Shown here piece by piece: positions 6,449-13,510 of a stretch of DNA of 13,636 bases; position 1 is the stretch's first letter, and every line of letters begins with the position of its first letter. The position numbers were made by a program, and so were the translations under genes. Source of the stretch: Anaerolineae bacterium (GTDB lineage Bacteria; Chloroflexota; Anaerolineae; B4-G1; SLSP01); assembly GCA_016927095.1 (NCBI GenBank), contig JAFGNI010000232.1:1-13636 (forward strand), written 5' to 3'. A model generated the notes under the pieces. That model was not told where the DNA came from and did no database searches. It saw only the letters and a list, made by a program, of their open reading frames with translations.

Positions 6449-9343
6449 CTAGCGCGGCAGCACGCGCAAAGGTATCTCGAGAGTCTTCTCGATTGCCGCG
6501 GCGCCGGCAGGCGCTATCCGGACGGTGGCCTCGAAAGCTACCTCCACAGGCCCGTCGATGTTGGCGGCGTATAGGGTAAGACCGGGGCCGGGTTGCGTCG
6601 TCGCGTGGAAGGGCACGTCGCGCCCCTCGTGCCAGCCCAGGTTCAGCTCGAGACCATCGGGCCACTTCACCCAGAAAGGGGCCACGGTGCGGCTCTTGGC
6701 CGGAGTCTCGCCCAGACTCAGCGATGCCTCACGCTGCCAGGCCTGGGGCCGGGTCCAGTGTTGGGGCCGGCGCCCCGCCGCCTGCCATCCCTCCGGGCAG
6801 GTGAGGCGGACGTCAATGTCGCCCCAGTTCGTGTCGGTGCCGTTCTCGATGAGGAGTCGAATGGTGAGGGGCATCGCTTGCGAGTCCCAGAGCTTCTCGA
6901 GCTCCCAGTGTCCCCAAAGGTGGGCCGGTCCGAAGCGCCGGATCAGGACACCGTCCTCGCCTCCAACGTCCACCTCGAAGGGGACCATATGGGCCTCATC
7001 CATTGGCTCCGGCCCGATCGGGGCAACGCTCGAGGAATGGAAAGTGGCGCTCGCGCCCGGTGAAAGCATCAAGGTCTGCCAGCTAAGCCCGCCTGTGGCG
7101 CCGGCGCCGGGACGGCGAAAACCCACCTGGACGGTCCAAGTCTCGGCGTTGGTGTTAGTGACCATGGCCCAGGCGCTGTCTCCCTCGTGCCAGTTGATGT
7201 CGAAACTGTGCGGGCCCGCCCGGAAGCCATGCCAGTCGACACGGGTCAGTAGACCACGTGGAGCCAGGGTCAGGATTCGTGTGGCGGCGTCGACCTCAAC
7301 ACCCAGCCACTGCATCAGGTACTGCCATGCCCAGGCGCCCTGTCCCTGACTGCAACGGGTGAGAGAGCGCTTGTATTCCAGGCCATGCGGCCACCAGAAG
7401 ACGCTGCCGGTCACCTCGTCGGTAACGGTGCGCCACGTCACCTGCAGGGCCTCCAACATCTCCTCGGGCGCGATACTACCGCCGAGACGGGAGAAGTAGC
7501 CGGTCCCATCGAGTGCCCCGCCGGCGAAGCCCCGGGGGCTCCACCGTAGCGCCCCGAACTCGGGATCAAAGTTTGGACACCAGATCGAGCGCGCGAAGCG
7601 ATGGTAGTTCACCCAGAGTTCGTCGTCGAAGTCCACCATCCCGTAGATCGGTGCCAGCATGCTTGAGGTATCCTCTCCGTCATAGTAGAGGACACCCTCC
7701 GCGAGGTAGAAAGTGCCGGGGTCCTCGCCGAGATTCGTTCCGCCGCTGATCTGCGGCCCGAAAGGACCGTCGGCGACCATCATGCGACGGACGGACACCC
7801 GGATGCGGGAGGCCATCTCGCTGTAGGCGGCGGCCTCATCGCCATGACCGAGGTGGCGCGCAAGGTAGGCCATCGAATCGAAGGCATACCAGACCTTGAC
7901 GTTGGTCCCGTAGTCGTATCGGCGTCCTACCACGCCGTCGCTGGCGTACTTCGAGGGGAAAAGCGCCTCGACAGGATGCTTGAGGGCCATCAGGTCGGCC
8001 ACGATGCTGCGCAGCGCATCCATCACATCGGGGTTGCGCCGCAGCTGTTCGGTACCACCGGTGACTTGCAGCCATTGGCGGGCGATGACGATAGGTGCCA
8101 CAAGGATCGGGACCGAATGGTCCGGTGTTCCTCTGGGTACGCGGCTGCGGTCCATGAAAAAGCGCAGCGTAGCCCAGGTGATCTCGGGGCAGAGATGAGC
8201 AACGCTGACAGCGGTGGGTTCCACGTCGATACCCCAGACCGTGCCGTAGCCGTGGGAGGGCGCTCCCTGCCAGTGAGCCAGCAGCTCGCCGTCTGCATCA
8301 GTCTGGAGGCAGTTGAAGTTGTCAAAGAGACTGCGGATGTAGATATCCCGGCTGACCCGGGCCTCATCGTCGGCAGCTGCGGCGTCCACGGTGAGTCTGC
8401 CCAGGCGCGTCAGCCAGTAGTCGGCAGTCAGGTTGAGCCAGTCCAATGCCGATCGCATATGGAAACCGTAGATGGTGGGCATCACGTCAGCGTAGCTCGC
8501 ACCCAGGGCGACGTAAGTCTCAAAGACGCGCTCGCCGCCGGGCGCCAGTTCAAAGGCCAGCTCCGTCTCGAACGGTGGCTCTACCTTTGTCCAGGTGCCA
8601 TCGTGGAGGTGGATCCCGACGGACCCATATGGCTGACTTAGAATCAGAGTGCCCTGGCGTTGGTGTACTCGAGGTCCACCAGCAGCCCGATCGGTCCGGG
8701 CGTCCTCGTAGTGGCCGACGAGAAGGTCGCCCGCCTGCAGCACAACCTTACCACGAACGAAGTCGCCCCCGGTGTTACGAACTCGCAGGACATAGATAGC
8801 GCCGACGGGGCCCGGGAGCGGCGCCGGCGCCAGGGGAGCACTCTGAGGATTGGCGGAGACCGGGGCCACGGTGGTCAGCGTGATCTCCAGGCCGTCGGCT
8901 TGACCGATGGTCACCGGCAAGAAGTCGTGGCCGTAGAAGGAGGTCACGTCGAGGCCCGCCAGCGGGTCGTCGGGGCTTGAGATCGTGATGGGTGCCTCGC
9001 GCCCCTCCAGCTCAAGCCGGTAGGCGAGGTCGCCGGCGTACATCACGACATCGAAGTGATGGTACATGCCAACGCCCAAACCCAGCTCCCCCGTGCCTGG
9101 TGGGGCGGCGTAGAGCTGCGTGGGCATCGCCACGAACCGGAGCATACCGTTAGCTGCGTGACCCAGCAGGACGCGAGCGTTGGATTGCGTGAAAAGTGCC
9201 TCGATGTTGGGCGCCAGGGGCAGCGGGCTCCCGTCGGCGTGTCGCGCCTGGTCAAAAGCGACGTCGGCCTTGCCCCCCGCGAAGAAGGGCGACCGGGGCA
9301 TGTTGTGCACTGCATCCCAATCGGGGAAGGTTGATTTTGTCAC
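6449..9343 (-). CDS. Six-hairpin-glycosidase-like protein, 964 residues
   Basis: A large protein laid out like (alpha/alpha)6-barrel glycosidases: an N-terminal beta-sandwich region (about 55-290) with alternating strands, a helical barrel (about 295-690), then beta-rich C-terminal domains (about 690-964). The barrel end SQGQGAWAWQYLMQWLG (665-681), followed by ILTLAPRGL, is the usual last helix and exit of GH78/GH116-type folds. Acidic, aromatic-rich loops such as GTVWGIDVEPTAV (367-379), RYDYGTNVKVWYAF and GFAGGALDGTGYF probably line the active site, but I cannot name the catalytic residues or the GH family. There is no signal peptide, so it is likely cytoplasmic. The start is GTG 9343 with AGGAGG five bases before it; the stop of the propeller remnant (copy C) lies inside that site. 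Neighbouring arabinose and uronate-type genes suggest a plant-glycan oligosaccharide substrate. Confidence 0.7.
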   Translation of the reverse strand: MTKSTFPDWDAVHNMPRSPFFAGGKADVAFDQARHADGSPLPLAPNIEALFTQSNARVLLGHAANGMLRFVAMPTQLYAAPPGTGELGLGVGMYHHFDVVMYAGDLAYRLELEGREAPITISSPDDPLAGLDVTSFYGHDFLPVTIGQADGLEITLTTVAPVSANPQSAPLAPAPLPGPVGAIYVLRVRNTGGDFVRGKVVLQAGDLLVGHYEDARTDRAAGGPRVHQRQGTLILSQPYGSVGIHLHDGTWTKVEPPFETELAFELAPGGERVFETYVALGASYADVMPTIYGFHMRSALDWLNLTADYWLTRLGRLTVDAAAADDEARVSRDIYIRSLFDNFNCLQTDADGELLAHWQGAPSHGYGTVWGIDVEPTAVSVAHLCPEITWATLRFFMDRSRVPRGTPDHSVPILVAPIVIARQWLQVTGGTEQLRRNPDVMDALRSIVADLMALKHPVEALFPSKYASDGVVGRRYDYGTNVKVWYAFDSMAYLARHLGHGDEAAAYSEMASRIRVSVRRMMVADGPFGPQISGGTNLGEDPGTFYLAEGVLYYDGEDTSSMLAPIYGMVDFDDELWVNYHRFARSIWCPNFDPEFGALRWSPRGFAGGALDGTGYFSRLGGSIAPEEMLEALQVTWRTVTDEVTGSVFWWPHGLEYKRSLTRCSQGQGAWAWQYLMQWLGVEVDAATRILTLAPRGLLTRVDWHGFRAGPHSFDINWHEGDSAWAMVTNTNAETWTVQVGFRRPGAGATGGLSWQTLMLSPGASATFHSSSVAPIGPEPMDEAHMVPFEVDVGGEDGVLIRRFGPAHLWGHWELEKLWDSQAMPLTIRLLIENGTDTNWGDIDVRLTCPEGWQAAGRRPQHWTRPQAWQREASLSLGETPAKSRTVAPFWVKWPDGLELNLGWHEGRDVPFHATTQPGPGLTLYAANIDGPVEVAFEATVRIAPAGAAAIEKTLEIPLRVLPR

Positions 9344-9348
9344 AAGTA

Positions 9349-9354
9349 CCTCCT
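9349..9354 (-). promoter_or_regulatory. Ribosome binding site overlapping the stop of copy C
   Basis: AGGAGG (9354 to 9349) is five bases before GTG 9343, which fixes that start. The TAG stop of the propeller remnant (9355-9353) shares two bases with it, an arrangement typical of translational coupling. Confidence 0.75.
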
Positions 9355-9598
9355 ACCTGAGCTCAAGCCGGAACCGGCGGATGTTGGATCGGTAGTAGCC
9401 GGCCTCTTGACCTGCAGGACCCCAACTGCCGGAGAACTGCAGCCAGCCCGTCACGCCATCTGACTCCATCCACTTGAGCGGGACTCGCGGGCAGTAGGGG
9501 TTGACCTCCTTGCCCTCCCAGTACTCCTCGAAGTGGACCAGGGAGAAGGGCCTCCACGGCTCTGGGGCATCGAAGACTAGGAGATCGGTGCCGTCATC
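9353..9598 (-). pseudogene. Propeller protein copy C: C-terminal fragment of 81 codons
   Basis: Open frame of 81 codons plus TAG, missed by start-codon-based gene finding because it has no start. It matches the C-terminal fifth of the intact propeller (copy A from about residue 318): FDAPEPWRPFSLVHFEEYW against LESEHPWGPFRLVHYQELW, then NPYCPRVPLKWM against CPYTPRIPMKWF, GWLQFSG against GWLIHSG, and IRRFRLELR against IRPFRLLVP at the very end. All upstream blades are gone. The fragment starts with the first base after the UxuA-like stop codon, in the same frame. Its own end supplies part of the ribosome binding site of the glycosidase-like gene, which may explain why this piece was kept. It is probably not made as a protein unless by read-through of the TAA. 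Confidence 0.85.
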
Positions 9599-10552
9599 TT
9601 AGTTCGCGTTGGTCGCCGCCAATAGCGCCTTGATGTACCCCACCGAGTAGGCCAGGCCCATGCTCAGCGAGTCCTGATCCCCCTCCAGGGCTGGGATGTG
9701 ATCGGGGTTGATGCAGCCGTCGAAGCCGACCTGCTGCAACGCCCGCAAGATCCGGGCCATGTTCATATCGCCGTCGTCGAGGAGCACTTCCTCAAAGCCA
9801 CCGGCGGTAGCCAGGCTGCCGCGGACGTTCCGGAAGTGGACCGTGAAGAGTCGCCCTTTGCGCCCGTAGTTGTTGATCTCGTCAAGCACCAGCGGCGCTC
9901 CGCCGGCCTCCGCCCGCGTGCCGATGCAGTAGAGGTAACCCACGCACCGGTTCGGGAAGAGATCGATGACCCGATGGTAGCCCATGCTGTCGAAGGGCGT
10001 GCCGGCATAGGGCGTATCCGACGGATGAAGCGCCAGCTTGACCCCGGTCTCCTCCGCGATGGGCACCAGCCGCTCGTAGACCCGCCGGAATTGGCCCCAC
10101 CAGGCGTCGAGGGCCTCCGCCGACCGCGGTTCGGGCTCGGACCGGTGCGCGTATTCTCCTCGCGAGACATAGCCACCGCGATGCTCCGACTGGTAGGGAT
10201 GGGTGCGATGCGGCATAGCGTCGCCGCCGAAACGCTGCCGGGCGATGGGCACCCCCGCGTCGCCAAAGACCCGCAGCGCCGTGCACGCCGCCTCTAGCTC
10301 GTGATCGAGGTCCGGCTCACCGTTCATGAACGCCTCACTGATGTTCGGCAACGTCACACGGTTGATCTCGAGTCCCCACGCCGACAGCGCCTTGCGGATC
10401 GCCAATGCGCCGTCGAGGCTCGGGACACCGGTCTCCGCTACGCCCGGAAAGGCCTCAGCCGCACCGAAGTCAATGCAGTCCACACCCAACTGCGTCACGT
10501 GCCGCAGATACGAGTCCGACAGATCACCAGGCCAAGTCGAGATGCGGATCAT
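9599..10552 (-). CDS. uxuA: UxuA-family TIM barrel, probable mannonate dehydratase
   Basis: A 317-residue TIM-barrel protein. UxuA converts D-mannonate to 2-keto-3-deoxygluconate in uronate breakdown. Motifs in family order are LALHPSDTPY (173-182, cf. HPDDPP), YCIGTRAE (208-215, cf. CTGSYGVRAD), VHFRN (238-242), FEEVLLDDGDMNM (253-265, cf. FHEAAHLNGDVDM) and INPDHIP (281-287, cf. RPDHG). Cys209, His239 and the Asp284-His285 pair are the expected metal-site region. It is about 75 residues shorter than the E. coli enzyme (394), apparently lacking a central insertion, so another sugar acid or sugar isomerase-type substrate is possible. The start is ATG 10552 with GGGGG nearby as a modest ribosome binding site. 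Upstream is a hairpin spacer after the dehydrogenase; downstream is the propeller remnant with no spacer at all. No fructuronate reductase (UxuB) is seen nearby. Confidence 0.72.
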   Translation of the reverse strand: MIRISTWPGDLSDSYLRHVTQLGVDCIDFGAAEAFPGVAETGVPSLDGALAIRKALSAWGLEINRVTLPNISEAFMNGEPDLDHELEAACTALRVFGDAGVPIARQRFGGDAMPHRTHPYQSEHRGGYVSRGEYAHRSEPEPRSAEALDAWWGQFRRVYERLVPIAEETGVKLALHPSDTPYAGTPFDSMGYHRVIDLFPNRCVGYLYCIGTRAEAGGAPLVLDEINNYGRKGRLFTVHFRNVRGSLATAGGFEEVLLDDGDMNMARILRALQQVGFDGCINPDHIPALEGDQDSLSMGLAYSVGYIKALLAATNAN

Positions 10553-10576
10553 GCCAACCCCCAGTAGAGCAACCAG

Positions 10577-10625
10577 CGTCTAGACGTTGGAACGTTGGAG
10601 CGTTTCAACGTTTCAACGCTAGACG
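10577..10625. repeat. Hairpin built of 8-base units between dehydrogenase and UxuA-like genes
   Basis: Read on the - strand it is CGTCTAG followed by units CGTTGAAA, CGTTGAAA, CGCTCCAA, CGTTCCAA and CGTCTAGA, an 8-base period. The two halves are inverted copies: arms of about 22-23 bases with one bulge and G-U wobbles, loop of 3 (GCG). It overlaps the stop codon of the dehydrogenase (10619-10621) and ends 24 bases before the UxuA-like start. No T-run is present. Confidence 0.75.
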
Positions 10626-11677
10626 AACACCACCTTGTACGCTTGTTTCGGCTCCGCGAGCAGCAGTGCATACGCCGCTGCGTAATCCTTCAGCGGGAAG
10701 CGATGTGTGATCATCTGGCCCATGTTGACGGCGCCTGAAGCGATCAACTCGTGGGCCTCTCGCTCATCGCGGTAGAGCGCATTCGACGACGTCATCATCC
10801 GCCGCTCGCTGCCAAGCGCGAGCGCGTTCATGGTGACTTCCGTGTCGTGTACAGCTAGATTGACATAGGTCCCTGCAGGCGCCAGCACCGTGAGTCCCAG
10901 CGCCGTTGTCTCCGGCGTGCCAACGGTGTCGAAGACCGCCGTGCAGCTTCCTGCACCCAGCTCGTCAGCCAGGTCCATCTGGGTTGGGTCGACGCACGCG
11001 ATGGCGGGATAGCGACTGATGACCTCTTGGGCCACGGGCGCTACCTCTGACACGACCACGCGCCCCGCACCTCGCACGCGCGCGACCTGCGCGATGCTCA
11101 GGCCGACCGGCCCGCCCCCGATGCACAGGACAGTCCCCCCTGGCACCATCTCGGCCTGCCCGACGGCGTGCACCGCCACGCCGAGGAAGTCGCGCAGCGC
11201 CTCTTCTTCAAAGCTCACGTGGTCCGCCATCGGATGAAGAAGATCGGCCCAGGCAATGCAGTATTCGGCGTAAGCACCAGGATAAGTGTCCATCTCACCC
11301 CACCCCTGTGCATGGCCGATGTGCAGCGTGTTCCGACAAAGATTCTCGTGACCGGATTGGCAGAGCTCGCACACGCCGCACGTGCGGAACGCCTGCGCCC
11401 CCACTCGCTGACCCAATAGGTGCGCGTAGCGCTCATGTGCGACCTCGACAACCACCCCGGCGAACTCGTGCCCCAGCAGCATATTCGCAGGGTTGTCCAC
11501 ATGGTGCCCCAACGTGTGCAGGGCCCACGGGTTCTCTCCGGCGTAGTAGCGCAGGTCGCTCCCGCAGATCCCGCAGGCCTTGACCTGGATCAACACCTGG
11601 TCCGGTGCTCTCAGCTTCGGTCGCGGTATCTCCGTCAACTCCAGCCGGTACGGCTCTCGCAGCAAGATGGCTTTCAT
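10619..11677 (-). CDS. Zinc-dependent medium-chain dehydrogenase (polyol/threonine dehydrogenase type)
   Basis: A 352-residue NAD(P)-dependent dehydrogenase. Catalytic zinc residues are Cys38 (ACGICGSD) and His70-Glu71 (LLGHEFAG); structural zinc cysteines are 100, 103, 106 and 114 (TCGVCELCQSGHENLC). The Rossmann loop is GGGPVG (187-192), followed by a strand ending VVVSEV, where the acidic residue suggests NAD rather than NADP. The length is normal and all key residues are present. Relatives oxidise sorbitol, threonine, sugars or galactitol-type polyols. In this setting, between araA and a UxuA-like gene, it could interconvert a keto-sugar acid and a hydroxy acid (filling the place of fructuronate reductase) or oxidise L-arabinose or arabitol; both are inference. 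The start ATG 11677 has no strong ribosome binding site. Hairpin-rich spacers lie on both sides. Confidence 0.88.
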   Translation of the reverse strand: MKAILLREPYRLELTEIPRPKLRAPDQVLIQVKACGICGSDLRYYAGENPWALHTLGHHVDNPANMLLGHEFAGVVVEVAHERYAHLLGQRVGAQAFRTCGVCELCQSGHENLCRNTLHIGHAQGWGEMDTYPGAYAEYCIAWADLLHPMADHVSFEEEALRDFLGVAVHAVGQAEMVPGGTVLCIGGGPVGLSIAQVARVRGAGRVVVSEVAPVAQEVISRYPAIACVDPTQMDLADELGAGSCTAVFDTVGTPETTALGLTVLAPAGTYVNLAVHDTEVTMNALALGSERRMMTSSNALYRDEREAHELIASGAVNMGQMITHRFPLKDYAAAYALLLAEPKQAYKVVFV

Positions 11678-11703
11678 AGGTTCGGATCGCAGAATAGAGA
11701 ATC

Positions 11704-11780
11704 AGAGAATGAGCGAATGTCAGAATCAGATAGCCAACAGCGCAAGCGCCGTTCTCTGACTCTCCATTCGCTCATTCTGC
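11704..11780. repeat. Long inverted-repeat spacer between araA and the dehydrogenase
   Basis: Perfect 13-bp inverted repeat GAATGAGCGAATG (11707-11719) and CATTCGCTCATTC (11765-11777), nearly concentric with an inner GCGC-AA-GCGC hairpin (11740-11749). The arms consist of near-repeats such as AGAATCAG, AGAATGAG and CGAATG with a period of about 8. It starts 3 bases after the araA stop and fills most of the 106-base gap. No T-run. It resembles in design, not in sequence, the hairpin at 10577-10625. Confidence 0.75.
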
Positions 11781-11783
11781 TGT

Positions 11784-13283
11784 CTAGCCCATCATCCGCC
11801 AGTAGACCGCATTCCATCGCAGCCTATCTTTGAACGCGGGGAGCTGCGTGTCTCCGTCGATGTTGACACATTCGATGTTGGCCATCTCGGCGAAATCAGC
11901 CAGATGCGCCGCTGTCACAGCTTGGCTGAAGCCTGTGTGATGCGCGCCACCGGCGAGAATCCACGCCGCCGCCGCTACCTTCAGATTGGGCTCGGGCACC
12001 CAGACCACGCGGGCTACCGGGAGCTTCGGCAGCGGCGCATCAGGTGGCACCACCGTCACGGGGTTCACGAGCATCCGGAACCGGTCGCCCATGTCGATGA
12101 CGGAGGCGTTCACCGCCGGCCCTTCGGCGACATTGAACACCAGCCGCACGGGATCGCCCTTGCCGCCGATACCCAGTGGGTGGATCTCCATCGCCGGCTG
12201 TCCCGTGCCTATGGTTGGGCAGACCTCCAGCATGTGTGCGCCCAGCACCTTCGTGTTGCCCGGCTCCAGGTGGTAGGTGTAGTCCTCCATAAAGGAGCAG
12301 CCCCCATCGAGCCCCGCACCCATCACCTTCATCGCCCGCACCAGCGCCGCCGTCTTCCAGTCTCCCTCAGCGCCGAAACCGTAGCCATCGGCCATCAGAC
12401 GCTGCACTGCCAGCCCGGGCAACTGGTTGAGGCCCGTCAGGTCCTCAAAGCAGGTGGTGAAGGCGCTGAAGCCACCGTCCTCGAGGAAGGCCCGCATGCC
12501 CAACTCAATGCGTGCCGCATCCTTCAGCGAGTCACGCTGCTCCCCGCCAGCGCGAAGCGCCGGCATCAGATCGTACTGCGCCGCGTACAGAGCCATCTGC
12601 GCGTCAATCTCGACGTCGGCTACCGCATCGACATAAGCCACCAGATCACCCAGGCCATAGCCGTTGACCGAGTAGCCAAAGACAATCTGTGCGGCGACCT
12701 TGTCGCCCTCAGTCACAGCCACCTCGCGCATGTTGTCGCCGAAGCGAGCGACCTTTATCGTCTGCATGTCGGCCCACGCGGCTGCCGCCCGCATCCAGAC
12801 GTCGAGTCCAGCCCGGACCTCTGGATCCTCCCAGTGGCCAACAATTACCTTGCGCACCTTCCCCATCCGCGTGCCGATGAACCCAAACTCCCGCCCACCG
12901 TGAGCTGACTGGTTGAGGTTCATGAAGTCCATATCGATGTCGGACCAGGGAATATCGCGGTTGTACTGGGTGTGCAGGTGGACGAAGGGTTTCTGCAGCG
13001 CATTCAGGCCCGCAATCCACATCTTCGCCGGGGAGAAAGTGTGCATCCACGTGATCAGGCCAATGCACGCGGGGTCGACGTTCGCCGCCGCGCAGATCCC
13101 GGCGATCTCGCCCGGTGTCTTCACCACAGGCTTGTAGACGACCTTGACCGCCAGCTCGCCGGACGCATCCAGCCCCGCCGCGATCTTCTCGGCATCCGCC
13201 GCCACTTGTCGCAGCGTCTCCTCGCCATAGAGCGACTGGCTTCCCGTCACAAACCAGACTTCGTACTGCTTGAGATCCATCAT
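11784..13283 (-). CDS. araA: L-arabinose isomerase
   Basis: A 499-residue cytoplasmic enzyme that interconverts L-arabinose and L-ribulose, the first step of arabinose catabolism; it needs Mn2+. All four catalytic/metal residues known from E. coli AraA (E306, E333, H350, H450) are found at matching places: E306 in [12 protein letters not shown]333 in [10 protein letters not shown]350 in [10 protein letters not shown] and H449 in GGAHHTGFS. The N-terminal [12 protein letters not shown] and [10 protein letters not shown] blocks are also typical, and the length equals the family's (about 500). The start ATG 13283 has CGGAGG seven bases before it; a frame extension to GTG 13367 has no ribosome binding site. 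No araB (ribulokinase) or araD is visible in this window; they may lie elsewhere. It is the first sugar gene of the - strand run, preceded by a 227-base spacer where its promoter should be. Confidence 0.97.
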   Translation of the reverse strand: MMDLKQYEVWFVTGSQSLYGEETLRQVAADAEKIAAGLDASGELAVKVVYKPVVKTPGEIAGICAAANVDPACIGLITWMHTFSPAKMWIAGLNALQKPFVHLHTQYNRDIPWSDIDMDFMNLNQSAHGGREFGFIGTRMGKVRKVIVGHWEDPEVRAGLDVWMRAAAAWADMQTIKVARFGDNMREVAVTEGDKVAAQIVFGYSVNGYGLGDLVAYVDAVADVEIDAQMALYAAQYDLMPALRAGGEQRDSLKDAARIELGMRAFLEDGGFSAFTTCFEDLTGLNQLPGLAVQRLMADGYGFGAEGDWKTAALVRAMKVMGAGLDGGCSFMEDYTYHLEPGNTKVLGAHMLEVCPTIGTGQPAMEIHPLGIGGKGDPVRLVFNVAEGPAVNASVIDMGDRFRMLVNPVTVVPPDAPLPKLPVARVVWVPEPNLKVAAAAWILAGGAHHTGFSQAVTAAHLADFAEMANIECVNIDGDTQLPAFKDRLRWNAVYWRMMG

Positions 13284-13510
13284 GGTTCTACCTCCGTTGG
13301 GATAGATGAGTAGCGTTGCTTGTCTGCATACGGGTTGATCGACAGTCCCTAGCTCACAATTGACCATTCACGAGTCAGGGCTGCACTTGCGACTGACGAC
13401 GCGACCAACCCCAGTGCACCAATGTGAATCGTGATTCGTGGACCGTGACCCATCCCAAAACGTGCAAGCGTCCTCTCCGGCCACCGTGAATCAGGACTCC
13501 GGACCCTTGA
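13284..13510. other. Spacer upstream of araA with short GTGAATC-type repeats
   Basis: No gene is visible in these 227 bases. The CGGAGG at 13296 to 13291 serves araA. Further up, GTGAATC (13424-13430), GTGATTC (13431-13437) and CGTGAATC (13485-13492) are near-repeats, the first two forming the small inverted repeat GAATC-GT-GATTC, and ATTCACG (13366-13372) is an inverted copy of CGTGAAT. This is again a spacer made of 7-8 base units, though looser than the two downstream. An araA promoter should be here, but I see no convincing -35/-10 pair. Confidence 0.5.

Noticed and set aside
6372..6665. 98-residue N-terminal extension of the intact propeller protein
   Set aside because: Arg-rich, no ribosome binding site, overlaps the glycosidase-like gene by over 200 bases, and is absent from what the family's N terminus looks like. 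ATG 6371 has AGGAG upstream.
11904..12908. 334-codon open frame on the + strand within araA
   Set aside because: Shadow of araA, whose catalytic residues and length are all as expected; the + strand product has no recognisable motif. The same holds for long + strand frames at 5664-6428, 6525-7349, 7844-8641 and 9698-10297.
13351..13362. Match to half of a lac operator (GCTCACAATT)
   Set aside because: Only one half is present, with no inverted partner at the right distance, so a LacI-type operator cannot be claimed.
13361..13500. CRISPR array in the repeat-bearing spacer
   Set aside because: Repeat units are 7-8 bases, uneven in spacing and partly inverted; no 25-37 base direct repeats or spacers, and no cas genes nearby.
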